Shown piece after piece: positions 40,592 to 50,714 of a stretch of DNA of 64,000 bases; the stretch's first letter is position 1; each line of letters starts with the position of its first letter. The DNA is taken from the NCBI GenBank assembly GCA_038143955.1, contig JAYQMT010000005.1:372001-436000 (forward strand). The letters are read 5' to 3'. The translations under genes were made by a program, and so were the position numbers. Source of the stretch: Porticoccus sp038143955 (lineage in GTDB: Bacteria; Pseudomonadota; Gammaproteobacteria; Pseudomonadales; Porticoccaceae). Under the pieces are notes generated by a model. It was not told the DNA's origin, searched no databases, and saw nothing but the letters and a program-made list of their open reading frames with translations.

Positions 40592-41276
40592 ATGAGAGGT
40601 AACCTATTGAAAGTTATCGATTTTTGTGGAGTAGGAATGACATCGCAAAGAACCAGAGAGCGATTAATCCAGCGTCTCCAGGACCAAGGAATTACTGATA
40701 AAAAAGTATTAAATGTAATTAGGTAACTCCAAGACATCTATTTTTAGACGAAGCACTTTCTCACAGGTCTTACGAGGATACAGCTTTGCCAATTGGCTTC
40801 GGTCAAACACTTTCTAGGCCGTATGTAGTAGCACTTATGACAGAAATACTGCTCTCATTAGGGCCCAGAAAAAAGTTCTTGAAATTGGAACAGGCTCTGG
40901 ATATCAGGCTGCGATTTTAGCGCAACTAGTTGAAAAGGTTTATAGCGTAGAACGTATAAAATCTTTGCAAGAAAAAGCCCGTGAGAGGCTTGCTAACCTG
41001 AGCATCAAAAATGTCAGATTAGTCCATAGTGATGGAAGAACAGGACTAGCAGAATTTGCTCCCTATAACGCTATTCTCAGTGCTGCTGCTCCCCATGAGA
41101 TCCCAGGAGATTTATTAAAGCAGTTAGCGCCTAATGGTATTTTAATTATCCCTGTAGGCACCATTGATGATCAAGAATTACGAGTTATCACAAGAGATGG
41201 TGAGAGTTTGAATTTTAGAGAAAAAGTAGCACAAAAAGTCCGCTTTGTACCACTTGTTAAGGGGCTCTCTAATTAA
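40592..41276 (+). CDS. pcm: Protein-L-isoaspartate O-methyltransferase (two frame breaks)
   Basis: Pcm methylates isoaspartyl residues so that damaged proteins can be repaired. MTSQRTRERLIQRLQDQGI, TPRHLFLDEALSHRSYEDTALPIGFGQTLSRPY, the SAM-binding VLEIGTGSGYQAAILA and VRFVPLVKG are diagnostic. A base is missing near 40721-40724, and the A run at 40869-40874 is one short. The start is uncertain. ATG 40592 keeps a GVGMTS segment seen in relatives and gives 228 aa repaired; ATG 40637 has a better ribosome site (GGAG five bases upstream). Confidence 0.9.
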
Positions 41277-41337
41277 TACCAGTCTCATTAACAGATTATT
41301 TTATGACAATTGATTTTAAATTTTTTTTTAAAATATT

Positions 41338-42289
41338 ATGTATACAAGAACTGAAAATAAAATAAGAAATCAGTTAACTCTCTTTGTTAAAGGAGCATTA
41401 ATGGGTATTGCAGATTTAGTTCCAGGAGTTTCAGGTGGAACGATTGCTTTAATAAGTGGCATTTATGAAGAGCTTATTGAATCTATAGCATCTATTAATC
41501 TAGGATCAATTAAAATACTAAAAAAAGAGGGATTTTATAAATTTTGGTGCGCTATAAATGGTAGTTTCATTCTTGCTGTTTTTTCTGAGCCTTATTTAGT
41601 ATCATCTTTTTTCTCGTATAGTGCACTATTTTTTAATAGAAGAAAGAATTTTAGTTTGGTCATTTTTCTTTGGGCTGATTTTAGCTTCAGCACTATATAT
41701 GATAAAGCAACTTTCATGTCTTCGCCTGAATGAGCTACTTGGTATAATTACCGGGATAGTTGTTATATCATTAATTTCAATAGCACCAACAGCCCCTTCA
41801 TCAGAAGGTTTTTTTGTATTGTTTTTTGGTGGTAGCCTAGCAGTTTGTGCAATGATTTTACCGGGAATCTCCGGAAGTTTTATATTATTATTATTAGGGA
41901 TATATCCAATTATTATTGGTGCTATCAGCCAGTTTCAGTGGAATATTTTACTGATATTTAGTTTGGGCTGTATTTTTGGATTATTGGCTTTTTCACGAAT
42001 TCTAATAATCCTTCTCAGAACTTATTATTCTGTATTTATTTCAACTCTAATTGGTTTTCTGTTGGGCTCTTTGATAATAGTCTGGCCATGGAAAAATTCG
42101 GTTTCACTGAATGCAAGCGATACTGGCTCTGAGTTTAATTTATCTTATCAGTTACTTTCTCCTAAAGAATATTCTTTTTTAACAGAACAGGATCCACTTA
42201 CCTATGCAGCAGTTAGCCTTATGATATTAGGCTTTCTAGTTGTTTTCAGTATAGACTTTTTAGCGAAAAGAGTAACAAATAAAGGGTGA
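41338..42289 (+). CDS. DUF368 polytopic membrane protein (two frame breaks)
   Basis: This is a DUF368-family integral membrane protein, 317 aa when repaired. The N-terminal LVPGVSGGTIALISGIYEELI and the internal ILPGISGSFILLLLGIYP are the two family repeats (PGVSGGT and PGISGSF). About eight hydrophobic helices are visible. The family has been linked to undecaprenyl phosphate recycling at the membrane in recent literature; I do not see independent evidence for that here. A G is missing at 41587 (TCTGAG; TCTGGAG) and the T run 41607-41612 is one short. Together they restore FSGALFSIIFFSRIVHYFL. Confidence 0.85.
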
Positions 42290-42301
42290 TTTAAATTTTA
42301 T

Positions 42302-43052
42302 ATGGTTAATTACTGCTTTGTTTTAAAAATTTCTACTTGGATTAGCTTTTTAGTTTTAATTATAGTTTTGCTATCAGGATGCAACACACCAAAAGCCCCA
42401 GTTAGTCATCGGCAGCAGCCTGCTACTGATAAAATAAATCACCACATTGTCTCATCAGGGGAAACTTTATTTTCGATAGCCTGGAGATATGAAATTGATA
42501 CCAAAAAACTTGCTGGGATAAATAATATTAAACTGACAGATAAAATTTTTATAGGACAGCGCTTATCGCTTAATTCTAAAGACCTTAATAGTAAAAAAGT
42601 TCAGAGAGTCCTCAGCAACTCAATCTATCAAGCGTTCACCATATTCGGTTAAAAATACAAAATCTCTATCTTTCTTGGATGGAAAGTGGGATTGGAATTG
42701 GCCTGTCAAAGGAAAAGTTTTGAAAACATTTAATAGCTCAAAGTTATTCAAGGGTATAAGTATCCAAAGTAACTATGGATCCCCTGTTTTTACTGCCGCA
42801 CCAGGTGTTGTAGTTTACTCTGGAGATGGCTTACGAAGTTATGGCAAGCTTATTATTATTCGTCATGATGAAAATTATTTAAGCGCATATGCACACAACA
42901 AACAAATTTTTGTTAAAGAAAACGAAACGGTCATAGCGAATCAAAAAATTTCAGAATCAGGTTATACGGAAACTAAAAATCAGAGCTTATATTTCGAAAT
43001 AAGAAAAGAGGGTAAGCCAGTTGACCCGTTAAAACATCTACCAAAATTTTAG
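42302..43052 (+). CDS. nlpD: NlpD-type lipoprotein, LysM plus degenerate M23 domain (frame break near 42600)
   Basis: NlpD activates the amidase AmiC during septal splitting. The protein (about 249 aa when repaired) has a signal peptide with lipobox LLSGC near residue 28 and a LysM domain (HHIVSSGETLFSIAWRYEID, INNIKLTDKIFIGQRL). An M23 domain follows (GKWDWNWPVKGKVLKTF, GSPVFTAAPGVVVYSG, LIIIRHDENYLSAYAHN). Some M23 zinc ligands are not preserved, as in NlpD and EnvC activators. The frame shifts between about 42600 and 42612. It is shorter than E. coli NlpD (379 aa). rpoS, which usually follows, is absent. Confidence 0.87.
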
Positions 43053-43074
43053 TGACCTAACTAAAGGTATAAGT

Positions 43075-43881
43075 TTATGATTCTAAAAACCCCAAGTGTT
43101 TTTGAACTATTTGGAGTGTTGGCTTGAAAAGTTTTGGAGTAGAGCAAACTATATTTCCATTACCAAAATAATTATCTTTGCCACTGAAGTCGCTGACAAG
43201 CCCCCCAGCTTCTTTTATGAGTAATATGCCTGCAGCAATATCCCATGGCTTTAGGTTCATTTCCCAAAATGCATCGAACCTGCCGGCGGCAAGATATGCT
43301 AGATCGAGTGATGCAGCCCCAATCTCCGTATACCTGAAGATGACTCTGCTAGCTCATGTAGGCATTTTAGGTATTGGTTCATATTTTGTATAGACGGCTC
43401 ATTAAAAGGTATTCCTGTAGCAATTATACTTCCCGATAAAGATAATCGATTTGATACACGGATTCTATTTCCATTCAAAAAAGCACCTCTGCCACGACTT
43501 GCTGTGAATTCCTCTTGCCGCATTGGATCAAGAATGACTGCATGTTCTATTTTACCCTTATGTTTGCAAGCGATTGAGATGGCAAAATGAGGTATACCGT
43601 GAATAAAGTTCGAAGTTCCATCGAGTGGATCTATAATCCACTGATAGTCTTCTTCTAACACCTTTCAAAAGTCCAGCTTCTTCACTGATAATAGTATGTT
43701 CAGGAAAAGCTTTTTTAAGATGATAGATTATTTCTTTTTCTGCGGCATAGTCAATATCTGTGACAAAGTCATTACGACCTTTTTCATCAATATTGACCAA
43801 GTCTATACGTTTGGTCGCTCGAATAACTAGATCTCCGGCCTTTCGTGCAGCGCGAAGTGCAATATTGACCATTGGTTCCAT
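43075..43881 (-). CDS. suhB: Inositol-1-monophosphatase family protein SuhB (two frame breaks)
   Basis: SuhB is an inositol monophosphatase-fold protein that also assists rRNA antitermination and ribosome assembly in gammaproteobacteria. It is 268 aa when repaired (267 in E. coli). DFVTDIDYAAEKEI, ISEEAG, IDPLDGTSNFIHGIPHFAIS (metal site) and MNLKPWDIAAGILLIKEAGG are diagnostic. Breaks are an extra base near 43661-43664 and a short C run at 43317-43320 (four; five restores LGAASLDLAYLAAGRFD). It converges on nlpD and diverges from trmJ. Confidence 0.93.
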
Positions 43882-44115
43882 TTTAATTTATTCCAACAAC
43901 TAAAAAAATAATTGTAACAGACGCCAGACATGTATGTTAGTTTTCACTAGTTAAAATCCATGATTTATAGGATATACCCTGTTAGAATATTTACATTAAA
44001 AGACGATAATTAATACTTATTAAGATCAAAATTATTTAAGTTGCATTAAGTTTATTTCCCATCAATTTTTTAGTTATATAAACCCTTTTGGTTTTTGTAT
44101 TTTGAGTATTCTAAT

Positions 44116-44871
44116 ATGAAAAACTTTGACAATATTCGCGTTGTACTGGTGAACACAAGTCACCCAGGAAATATAGGTGCGGCCGCTCGAGCTATAAAAA
44201 CCATGGGTTTGAATCAATTATATCTTGTTGACCCCCAAGATTATCCAGCAGATAAAGCTACTTGGAGAGCCGCCAATGCTATTGATATCCTTGATAATGC
44301 TGTAGTTGTAGATAGCCTAGACGAAGCTATTTCTGGTTGTGGGTTAGTTGTTGGAACCAGTGCACGAGAGCGAAGAATTCCTTGGCCATTAATGAATCCG
44401 CGCGAATGTGGTGTAAGAGTTTGGCAAGAATCTAATGAGCATGATGTCGCTATCGTTTTTGGTCGAGAAGACAGGGGATTAAGTAATGAGGAGCTCCATA
44501 AATGTACATATCATGTACATATTCCCTCAAATCCAGACTATAGCTCACTTAATATTGCTTCAGCAGTCCAAGTGCTCTGTTATGAGGTTCGAATGGCATC
44601 TCTATCAGATAGAAACGGGCTTCTTCCTGTTTTCGATGAATGGGACCAGCCTCCTGCAAAGACTGACGATTTAGAATTTTATTTCAAGCATTTAGAACAG
44701 GTTCTTGTAGATATTGGTTTTCATGATAAAAGTAATCCACGTCAAACTATGACTAGACTCAGGCGCCTGTATGGCAGAATACGTCTTGATGAAATGGAGT
44801 TATCAATTTTACGTGGTGTGCTTACCTCAATTAGAAATGCGATTTATCAATTTAAAAATAATAAAGATTAA
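44116..44871 (+). CDS. trmJ: tRNA (cytidine/uridine-2'-O-)-methyltransferase TrmJ
   Basis: TrmJ is a SPOUT-class enzyme that 2'-O-methylates position 32 of several tRNAs. This intact 251-aa protein has NIRVVLVNTSHPGNIGAAARAIKTMG, VGTSARERRIPWP, VAIVFGREDRGLSNEEL and IPSNPDYSSLNIASAVQVLCYEV. The C-terminal extension near 210-250 is typical of TrmJ. ATG 44116 aligns with the family start. suhB is divergently placed and iscR lies downstream, as in Pseudomonas. Confidence 0.95.
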   Translation: MKNFDNIRVVLVNTSHPGNIGAAARAIKTMGLNQLYLVDPQDYPADKATWRAANAIDILDNAVVVDSLDEAISGCGLVVGTSARERRIPWPLMNPRECGVRVWQESNEHDVAIVFGREDRGLSNEELHKCTYHVHIPSNPDYSSLNIASAVQVLCYEVRMASLSDRNGLLPVFDEWDQPPAKTDDLEFYFKHLEQVLVDIGFHDKSNPRQTMTRLRRLYGRIRLDEMELSILRGVLTSIRNAIYQFKNNKD

Positions 44872-44916
44872 TTATTTTCAATATTAAATTCCACACTAAA
44901 TTAATAGGTTATTTAC

Positions 44917-44946
44917 TTGACTAAAAGACTTGGTTTTTAGTATAAT
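44917..44946 (+). promoter_or_regulatory. Sigma-70 type promoter of the isc operon
   Basis: TTGACT (44917-44922) and TATAAT (44941-44946) are separated by 18 bases, about 70 bases before iscR. The isc promoter is normally repressed by holo-IscR at sites overlapping the core promoter. TTGACTAAAAGACTT here may include such a site, but I cannot confirm an IscR operator by eye. Confidence 0.75.
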
Positions 44947-45014
44947 TGATGTTAATAGTAATTCTAGTATTATAATTGCAAATAATAATGGTTATCAAAT
45001 AGTGAGGATCATTC

Positions 45015-45450
45015 ATGAGGCTTACCACACGCGGCAGATATGCAGTCGCTGCAATGTTGGATTTAGCTATGCATAAAGAAGATGCCCCTATTAGTTTGGC
45101 AGATATTGCAAAGCGTCAGGGTATTTCCAGAGGTTATTTAGAGCAACTATTTTCTAAGTTGAGAAAACAAAATTTAGTTAATAGTTCAAGAGGCCCTGGC
45201 GGCGGCTATAGTCTGTCACGAAATATGCAAGACATAAATGTTGCAGAAATAATCGGTGCTGTCAATGAGTCTATTGACGCTACAAGCTGTAATGGCGCTG
45301 GTAATTGCCACAAGGGTGATTTATGTCTTACACATCATTTATGGGATGACTTAAGTGTTCAAATACATTTTTTTGTGTAGCGTTAGTCTTGATAGTCTTG
45401 TACGTAAGAATGATATCCAGTTGATTAACTTGCAAACTAATAGTTGCTGA
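45015..45450 (+). CDS. iscR: Iron-sulfur cluster regulator IscR (frame break at 45367-45373)
   Basis: IscR is an Rrf2-family regulator that binds a 2Fe-2S cluster and represses the isc operon when clusters are plentiful. The N-terminal winged helix is MRLTTRGRYAVAAMLDLAMH and ISRGYLEQLFSKLRK. The ligands are present: three cysteines with C-x5-C-x5-C spacing in CNGAGNCHKGDLC, followed by LTHHLW with the histidine. A T run at 45367-45373 has seven where six restore a C-terminus ending at TGA 45448-45450, total 144 aa (162 in E. coli). It heads the isc operon. Confidence 0.95.
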
Positions 45451-45489
45451 ATTAAATATTTTTAACGAAAATTGTTTTGGAAAAAAGAA

Positions 45490-46703
45490 ATGAAATTACC
45501 TATATACTTAGATTATTCATCAACAACCCCTATTGACCCTAGTGTAGCCAAAATGATGGCAGATTGTCTTGTTGGTGAAGATAACTTTGGAAATCCTTCT
45601 TCTAGATCTCATGCTTTTGGATGGAAGGCTGAAGCAGCAGTTGAAGAAGCTAGGGGCCAAGTAGCAAAATTATTAAATGCAGATTCTAGAGAAATAGTGT
45701 GGACTTCAGGTGCAACTGAGGGGAACAACTTAGCTATAAAAGGTTGCGCTCACTTCAATCAAAAAAAGGAAAGCATATAATCACATCTAAAATAGAACAT
45801 AAAGCTGTTCTTGACGCTTGTAGGCAGCTAGAGCGGGAAGGTTTTGATGTAAGTTACTTGGTTCCTGATGAGGATGGAATTATACAGCCTGAAATGGTTG
45901 GAGATGCCATCAGAGAAGATACAACATTAGTTTCTTTGATGCACATTAATAACGAGATTGGAACTATTAATGATATAGCCGCAATAGGTGAGATTTGTCG
46001 CGCCAGGAAGGTATATTTTCATGTAGACGCTGCACAAAGTGTTGGTAAAATTCCAATTGACTTAGAAGCTATAAAAGTAGATATGATGGCACTTTCAGCC
46101 CATAAGATCTATGGTCCAAAAGGTATAGGCGCACTATATGTTCGACGTAAACCTAGAGTCAGAATTGAGGCCCAGATACATGGCGGAGGACACGAAAGAG
46201 GAATGCGTTCAGGAACTCTAGCTACCCATCAAATTATTGGTATGGGAGAAGCTTTCCGTATCGCTGGCGAAAAAATGGAAGATGATCATCAAAAAGTACT
46301 ATCACTAAGAAATCGGTTGTGGGACGGTATATCAGATATGGAAGCTGTCAGGGTAAATGGTTCTCTTCAACAACGCGTTGCAGGTAACCTAAATGTAAGT
46401 TTTGCATATGTTGAAGGAGAGTCTTTAATTATGGCTCTCAAAGATTTAGCTGTTTCTTCAGGATCAGCATGTACATCGGCTAGTTTGGAACCATCTTACG
46501 TACTTCGCGCATTAGGATTAGATGATGAGCAGGCACATAGTTCTATACGGTTTTCGTTTGGACGTTTCAGTACTGAAGAAGAAGTAGATTATGCTATAAA
46601 AAAGATACGTGAAGCAGTCCTAAAGCTGAGAGAGCTTTCACCCCTTTGGGATATGTATAAAGATGGAGTAGATCTCAGTCGCGTTGAGTGGGCTGCACAT
46701 TAA
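45490..46703 (+). CDS. iscS: Cysteine desulfurase IscS (frame break at 45761-45767)
   Basis: IscS extracts sulfur from cysteine as a persulfide and delivers it to IscU and to tRNA thiolation enzymes. The reconstructed 404 aa equal E. coli IscS. YLDYSSTTPIDPSV, TSGATEGNNLAIKG, SKIEHKAVLD, LSAHKIYGPKGIGALYVRR (PLP lysine) and SSGSACTSASLEPSYVLRALG (persulfide cysteine loop) are all present. An A run at 45761-45767 has seven where eight restore NQKKGKHIITSKIEHKA. Confidence 0.97.
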
Positions 46704-46736
46704 AAGTAATAAATTAAAAAATTAAGGAGCTTGATT

Positions 46737-47141
46737 ATGGCCTATAGTGACAAAGTACTCGACCATTATGATAATCCTAGAAATGTAGGAAAGCTGGACG
46801 ATAAATCAAGTAATGTTGGTACCGGTATGGTTGGAGCACCAGCATGTGGTGATGTGATGAGATTGCAAATCGAGGTTGATTCTGCTGGTATAATTCAGGA
46901 TGCTAAATTTAAAACATATGGTTGCGGTTCTGCTATCGCTTCAAGCTCCCTTCTTACAGAATGGGTGAAAGGAAAAACATTAGATGAAGCTTCAGTCATC
47001 AAAAATACTGAAATTGCTGATGAATTAGCATTACCTCCTGTGAAGATTCATTGTTCAGTTTTGGCTGAAGATGCCATTAAAGCTGCTGTCACAGATGTTC
47101 GTAAAAAGCGTGATGCAGCTAATCAGGGCTCAAATACATAA
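46737..47141 (+). CDS. iscU: Fe-S cluster scaffold IscU
   Basis: IscU is the scaffold on which 2Fe-2S clusters are built from sulfur delivered by IscS. This intact 134-aa protein starts MAYSDKVLDHYDNPRNVG at ATG 46737, after AAGGAGC. The three cluster-binding cysteines lie in GAPACGDVM, TYGCGSAIASSS and KIHCSVLAEDAI; LPPVK is the HscA recognition motif. It follows iscS by 33 bases. Confidence 0.97.
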   Translation: MAYSDKVLDHYDNPRNVGKLDDKSSNVGTGMVGAPACGDVMRLQIEVDSAGIIQDAKFKTYGCGSAIASSSLLTEWVKGKTLDEASVIKNTEIADELALPPVKIHCSVLAEDAIKAAVTDVRKKRDAANQGSNT

Positions 47142-47150
47142 GGGGGCAGT

Positions 47151-47474
47151 ATGCCTATTTCAATGACAAGTGCAGCGGAAAAACACGTGGTAAGACATCT
47201 AGAAAATAGAGGTCATGGCGTTGGTATTCGGCTTGGGGTAAAAACTACTGGATGTTCAGGCCTGTCCTATATTCTGGAATTTGTAGATGAGGTAGACGAA
47301 AACGATATAGCTGTTATAAGCGGAGATGCAAAACTTTTTATTGATCCAAAGAGCTTTGCCTTTTTAGATGGTACTCAATTAGATTTTGTAAAAGAGGGCC
47401 TTAATGAGGGTTTTGAGTTTAAAAATCCAAATGTTAAGAACGAATGCGGTTGTGGTGAGAGTTTTCATGTTTAA
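47151..47474 (+). CDS. iscA: Fe-S assembly protein IscA
   Basis: IscA is an A-type carrier that helps mature 4Fe-4S proteins. This intact 107-aa protein has TSAAEKHVVRHLENRGHG, GVKTTGCSGLSYILEFVDE (first cysteine) and the C-terminal NECGCGESFHV (second and third cysteines, C-x-C). It lies 9 bases after iscU behind AGGGGGC. Confidence 0.97.
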   Translation: MPISMTSAAEKHVVRHLENRGHGVGIRLGVKTTGCSGLSYILEFVDEVDENDIAVISGDAKLFIDPKSFAFLDGTQLDFVKEGLNEGFEFKNPNVKNECGCGESFHV

Positions 47475-47498
47475 TGAATTTGTATAGGATTATACGAA

Positions 47499-48041
47499 TT
47501 GAAAAATATAGAATTTTCCTGTGACTATTTTGAATTGTTTGGGCTTCCTGTAAGCTATGAACTAGATTTAGCTTTACTTGAAAGACGCTACCAAGAATTA
47601 CAGTTTAAATTTCACCCTGACCGATATATGAGAAGTACACCGCAAGAACAACTCTTAGCAGTGCAGTACGTCTCTTTAATAAACCAAGCATATATTGAGC
47701 TAAAATCAACTTTGTCTAGGGCGCGATATCTATTATCTTTGCAAGACAAAAATTATTTGAATGATTCATATACATTACACGACTCTACGTTTCTCATGGA
47801 GCAAATCAAATTCAGAGATGAATTAGCTGAAGTTTCCCAATCAACTGACTCCTGTGTGGCCAGAGCAAAATTAAATCAGCGCGTAAAAGAACGATATGAA
47901 GAAATAAAAAATAACTTCAAGAATTATTTTAATCAACATAATTTTGAAGCTGCTGCTGAAACTTTAGCAAAAATGCAATTTCTAGATAAATTTTTGACTG
48001 AGCTAACAGAGCTTGATGAAGAATTAAAAAATTTCAATTGA
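47499..48041 (+). CDS. hscB: Co-chaperone HscB (TTG start)
   Basis: HscB is the J-domain partner of HscA and recruits IscU. This intact 180-aa protein (171 in E. coli) has an N-terminal J domain with FELFGLPVSYELDLALLERRY and the HPD motif in FKFHPDRYM. The C-terminal three-helix domain that contacts IscU follows. No ATG lies near the conserved start, so the TTG at 47499, with AGGAT upstream, is the likely initiator. It lies in the standard isc order between iscA and hscA. Confidence 0.92.
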   Translation: MKNIEFSCDYFELFGLPVSYELDLALLERRYQELQFKFHPDRYMRSTPQEQLLAVQYVSLINQAYIELKSTLSRARYLLSLQDKNYLNDSYTLHDSTFLMEQIKFRDELAEVSQSTDSCVARAKLNQRVKERYEEIKNNFKNYFNQHNFEAAAETLAKMQFLDKFLTELTELDEELKNFN

Positions 48042-48065
48042 AGCAATCTATTTAAAGGTGTAGAA

Positions 48066-49937
48066 GTGGTCTTATTACAAATATCAGAGCCTGGAAAATC
48101 TCCCAGCCCTCATTTGCATCGCAGAGCTGCAGGCATAGACCTTGGCACAACCAATTCACTTGTGGCTTCTGTCAGGAGTGGGACTCCAGAAGTTTTATTG
48201 GATAGACATAAACAGTACCTGCTTCCCTCTGTAGTATACTTTGGGTCTGTAAATCAAGTTTTAGTTGGCCAGAAAGCATACCTAAAGTCATCAACAGACC
48301 CACTAAATACATTAACCTCAGTGAAGCGTTTTATGGGTCGTGGTATAAAAGATATAAAAAAATTAGGGAGCCAGCTGCCCTATGATTTCCTGGTTTCAGA
48401 AGATGGAGGTATGCCAAAATTCAAAACTTCTGCTGGAGAAATAAGCCCAGTAGAGGCTTCAGCTGAAATACTTAAAGTGCTTTTATCAAGAGCAGAGGAG
48501 TCCTTAGGTGGAGCCTTAGATGGAATAGTTTTAACAGTGCCAGCATACTTTGATGAAACTCAAAGACAAGCGACTAAGGCTGCAGCAACACTTTCAGGAG
48601 TAAAGGTCCTTAGACTCCTTAATGAGCCAACTGCAGCAGCCATAGCTTATGGGTTAGACCAAGATAGAGAGGGAATTATTGCAGTTTATGATTTCGGTGG
48701 AGGTACTTTTGATGTTTCCATACTACGTTTATCCTCAGGAGTCTTCCAAGTTCTAGCTACAGGGGGTGATTCATCATTAGGCGGAGACGATATAGATAGA
48801 GCAGTTGCAAAGTGGATATGTGAAAGAGCATCTTTGGGTGATAATCTAAATCCATCTCTTCAAAGAGAGCTCTTGATAGCCGCTCGACAGGCCAAAGAAG
48901 CACTAACTAGCTCAATGCATGCTGAAATAAATGTCGCAGGCTGGAAAGGTTTGTTAGAAATAGAAGTATTTGAATCTTTAGCTGCTCCGTTAATTGAAAA
49001 AACACTTGCTTGTTGCAAAAGGGCATTACGTGATTCAAGTCTTCAAGTAACAGACATCACAGATATCATAATGGTCGGAGGTTCAACAAAGTCACAAATA
49101 GTCCATAAAAAAGTAACAGAAACGTTTAATAAAAAACCACTAGCAGATATTGACCCTGATCGAGTGGTAGCAATAGGCGCAGCTATTCAGGCTGACGTGT
49201 TGATTGGCAATAAACCTAAAGACGATATGTTGTTACTTGATGTGATACCTTTATCTCTCGGAATTGAGACCATGGGTGGGTTGATGGAAAAAATTATCCA
49301 TAGAAATACAACAATTCCTATATCTAAATCTCAAGAATTTACAACATTTAAGGATGGGCAGACTGCTATGTCAATTCATGTTCTGCAGGGGGAACGTGAA
49401 TTAATATCCAATTGTCGGTCACTATCACGTTTCGAGTTAAAAAAAATTCCACCCTTAACTGCAGGGTCAGCTAAAGTGCTTGTAACTTTTCAAGTTGATG
49501 CAGATGGATTGCTTAGTGTCTCAGCAAAAGAAATGACGAGTGGTGCAGAGTCATTTATCGAGGTCAAGCCATCATTTGGATTGACAGATCAAGACATTGC
49601 TAGCATGCTTCAAGAATCTTTTGGAAACGCGAAAGAAGATATGCTAATGAGGGCTCTTAGAGAGCACCAGGTTGATGCTGAGCGATTATACGAAGACTTA
49701 TTAGTTGCACTTCAGAAGGATGGCCGACAACTACTTAATGATGACGAATATAATTGTTTGAATTTAGCCTTGATTGATTTAAAGGATGTCTGTAACGACG
49801 ACGATTGTCGAAAGATTTCTCAACAGATAGAAATAACATCAAGAATAAGCGAAGAATTCGCTTCAAGAAGAATGAATGCAAGCATAAAAAAAGCTTTAGC
49901 AGGCTACAATATTGATGATCTAGAGGGTGAGGTCTGA
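48066..49937 (+). CDS. hscA: Fe-S assembly Hsp70 chaperone HscA (GTG start)
   Basis: HscA is a specialised Hsp70 that drives cluster transfer from IscU. This intact 623-aa protein (616 in E. coli) has the ATPase motifs AAGIDLGTTNSLVASV, VPAYFDETQRQATKAAA, NEPTAAAIAYGLD, YDFGGGTFDVSIL and MVGGSTKS. A substrate-binding domain (LLLDVIPLSLGIETMGG) and a lid follow. The start is the GTG at 48066 after AAAGGTGTAGA. No frame break occurs despite the length. Confidence 0.97.
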   Translation: MVLLQISEPGKSPSPHLHRRAAGIDLGTTNSLVASVRSGTPEVLLDRHKQYLLPSVVYFGSVNQVLVGQKAYLKSSTDPLNTLTSVKRFMGRGIKDIKKLGSQLPYDFLVSEDGGMPKFKTSAGEISPVEASAEILKVLLSRAEESLGGALDGIVLTVPAYFDETQRQATKAAATLSGVKVLRLLNEPTAAAIAYGLDQDREGIIAVYDFGGGTFDVSILRLSSGVFQVLATGGDSSLGGDDIDRAVAKWICERASLGDNLNPSLQRELLIAARQAKEALTSSMHAEINVAGWKGLLEIEVFESLAAPLIEKTLACCKRALRDSSLQVTDITDIIMVGGSTKSQIVHKKVTETFNKKPLADIDPDRVVAIGAAIQADVLIGNKPKDDMLLLDVIPLSLGIETMGGLMEKIIHRNTTIPISKSQEFTTFKDGQTAMSIHVLQGERELISNCRSLSRFELKKIPPLTAGSAKVLVTFQVDADGLLSVSAKEMTSGAESFIEVKPSFGLTDQDIASMLQESFGNAKEDMLMRALREHQVDAERLYEDLLVALQKDGRQLLNDDEYNCLNLALIDLKDVCNDDDCRKISQQIEITSRISEEFASRRMNASIKKALAGYNIDDLEGEV

Positions 49938-49938
49938 C

Positions 49939-50277
49939 ATGCCTAAAGTGAGATTTTTACCAGATCCAAATCTATGCCCTAAAGGCGCTGTAATAGATGC
50001 TAAACCTGGTGATAATATATGCGAACTAGCTTTAAAAAATAATATTGAAATAGAGCATGCATGCGAATTATCTTGTGCATGCACAACTTGTCATGTATTC
50101 GTAAGGGAAGGTTTTGATGATCTTGAAGAGGCTGATGATCTTGAAGAAGATTTTTTAGATAAAGCGTGGGGTGTTGATCCAGATTCAAGGCTAAGTTGTC
50201 AGGTAATCGTCAAGGATACAGATATAGTTATTGAGATACCAAAATATACCATTAATATGGTTTCTGAAAAACACTAG
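49939..50277 (+). CDS. fdx: Isc-type 2Fe-2S ferredoxin
   Basis: This ferredoxin supplies electrons for cluster assembly on IscU. The 112-aa protein starts at ATG 49939, one base after the hscA stop. The 2Fe-2S cysteines are in HACELSCACTTCHVF (C-x5-C-x2-C) and SRLSCQV. It is rich in Asp/Glu near residues 58-70, the usual partner-binding surface. The frame is intact. Confidence 0.96.
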   Translation: MPKVRFLPDPNLCPKGAVIDAKPGDNICELALKNNIEIEHACELSCACTTCHVFVREGFDDLEEADDLEEDFLDKAWGVDPDSRLSCQVIVKDTDIVIEIPKYTINMVSEKH

Positions 50278-50286
50278 GAGTTCGTT

Positions 50287-50488
50287 ATGTCACTAATATG
50301 GACAGACATTCAAGAAATTGCAATTGGATTATCTGAGGCATATGAGGACATAGACCCCCATTTTATAAACTTTGTAGATCTACGAACATATATACTTGAG
50401 TTACCAGATTTTAGTGATGATCCAAAACGTTGTGGAGAAAAAAATCTTGGAGGCAATTCAATCTGCCTGGATCGAAGAAATAGAATAA
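50287..50488 (+). CDS. iscX: Fe-S assembly protein IscX (frame break at 50438-50444)
   Basis: IscX is a small acidic protein that binds IscS and modulates sulfur transfer. It opens MSLIWTDIQEIAIGLSEAYE and has LPDFSDDPKRCGEK. An A run at 50438-50444 has seven A; six restore EKILEAIQSAWIEEIE with stop TAA 50486-50488. That gives 66 aa, exactly the E. coli length and ending. Left uncorrected the frame runs on to 50505 with unrelated sequence. It closes the isc operon. Confidence 0.94.
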
Positions 50489-50714
50489 ATCAGCATATCA
50501 ATTAACGACCATAGCGCTAATTATCCTTGTTTATTTAGACCGTTTTTAGGTATTAATGCGTTATTATCATCATTATATTTACAGCTATCCTGACTATCCT
50601 TGTAGCCTAGTGTATTCACGGGTAAAATCGATGCACTCGTTAATGGCTTATTAAAAAGTGAATCGACTCAATGATTGCTCAAAAAATATAAAATAAATTA
50701 TCTGGAGAAAATTA

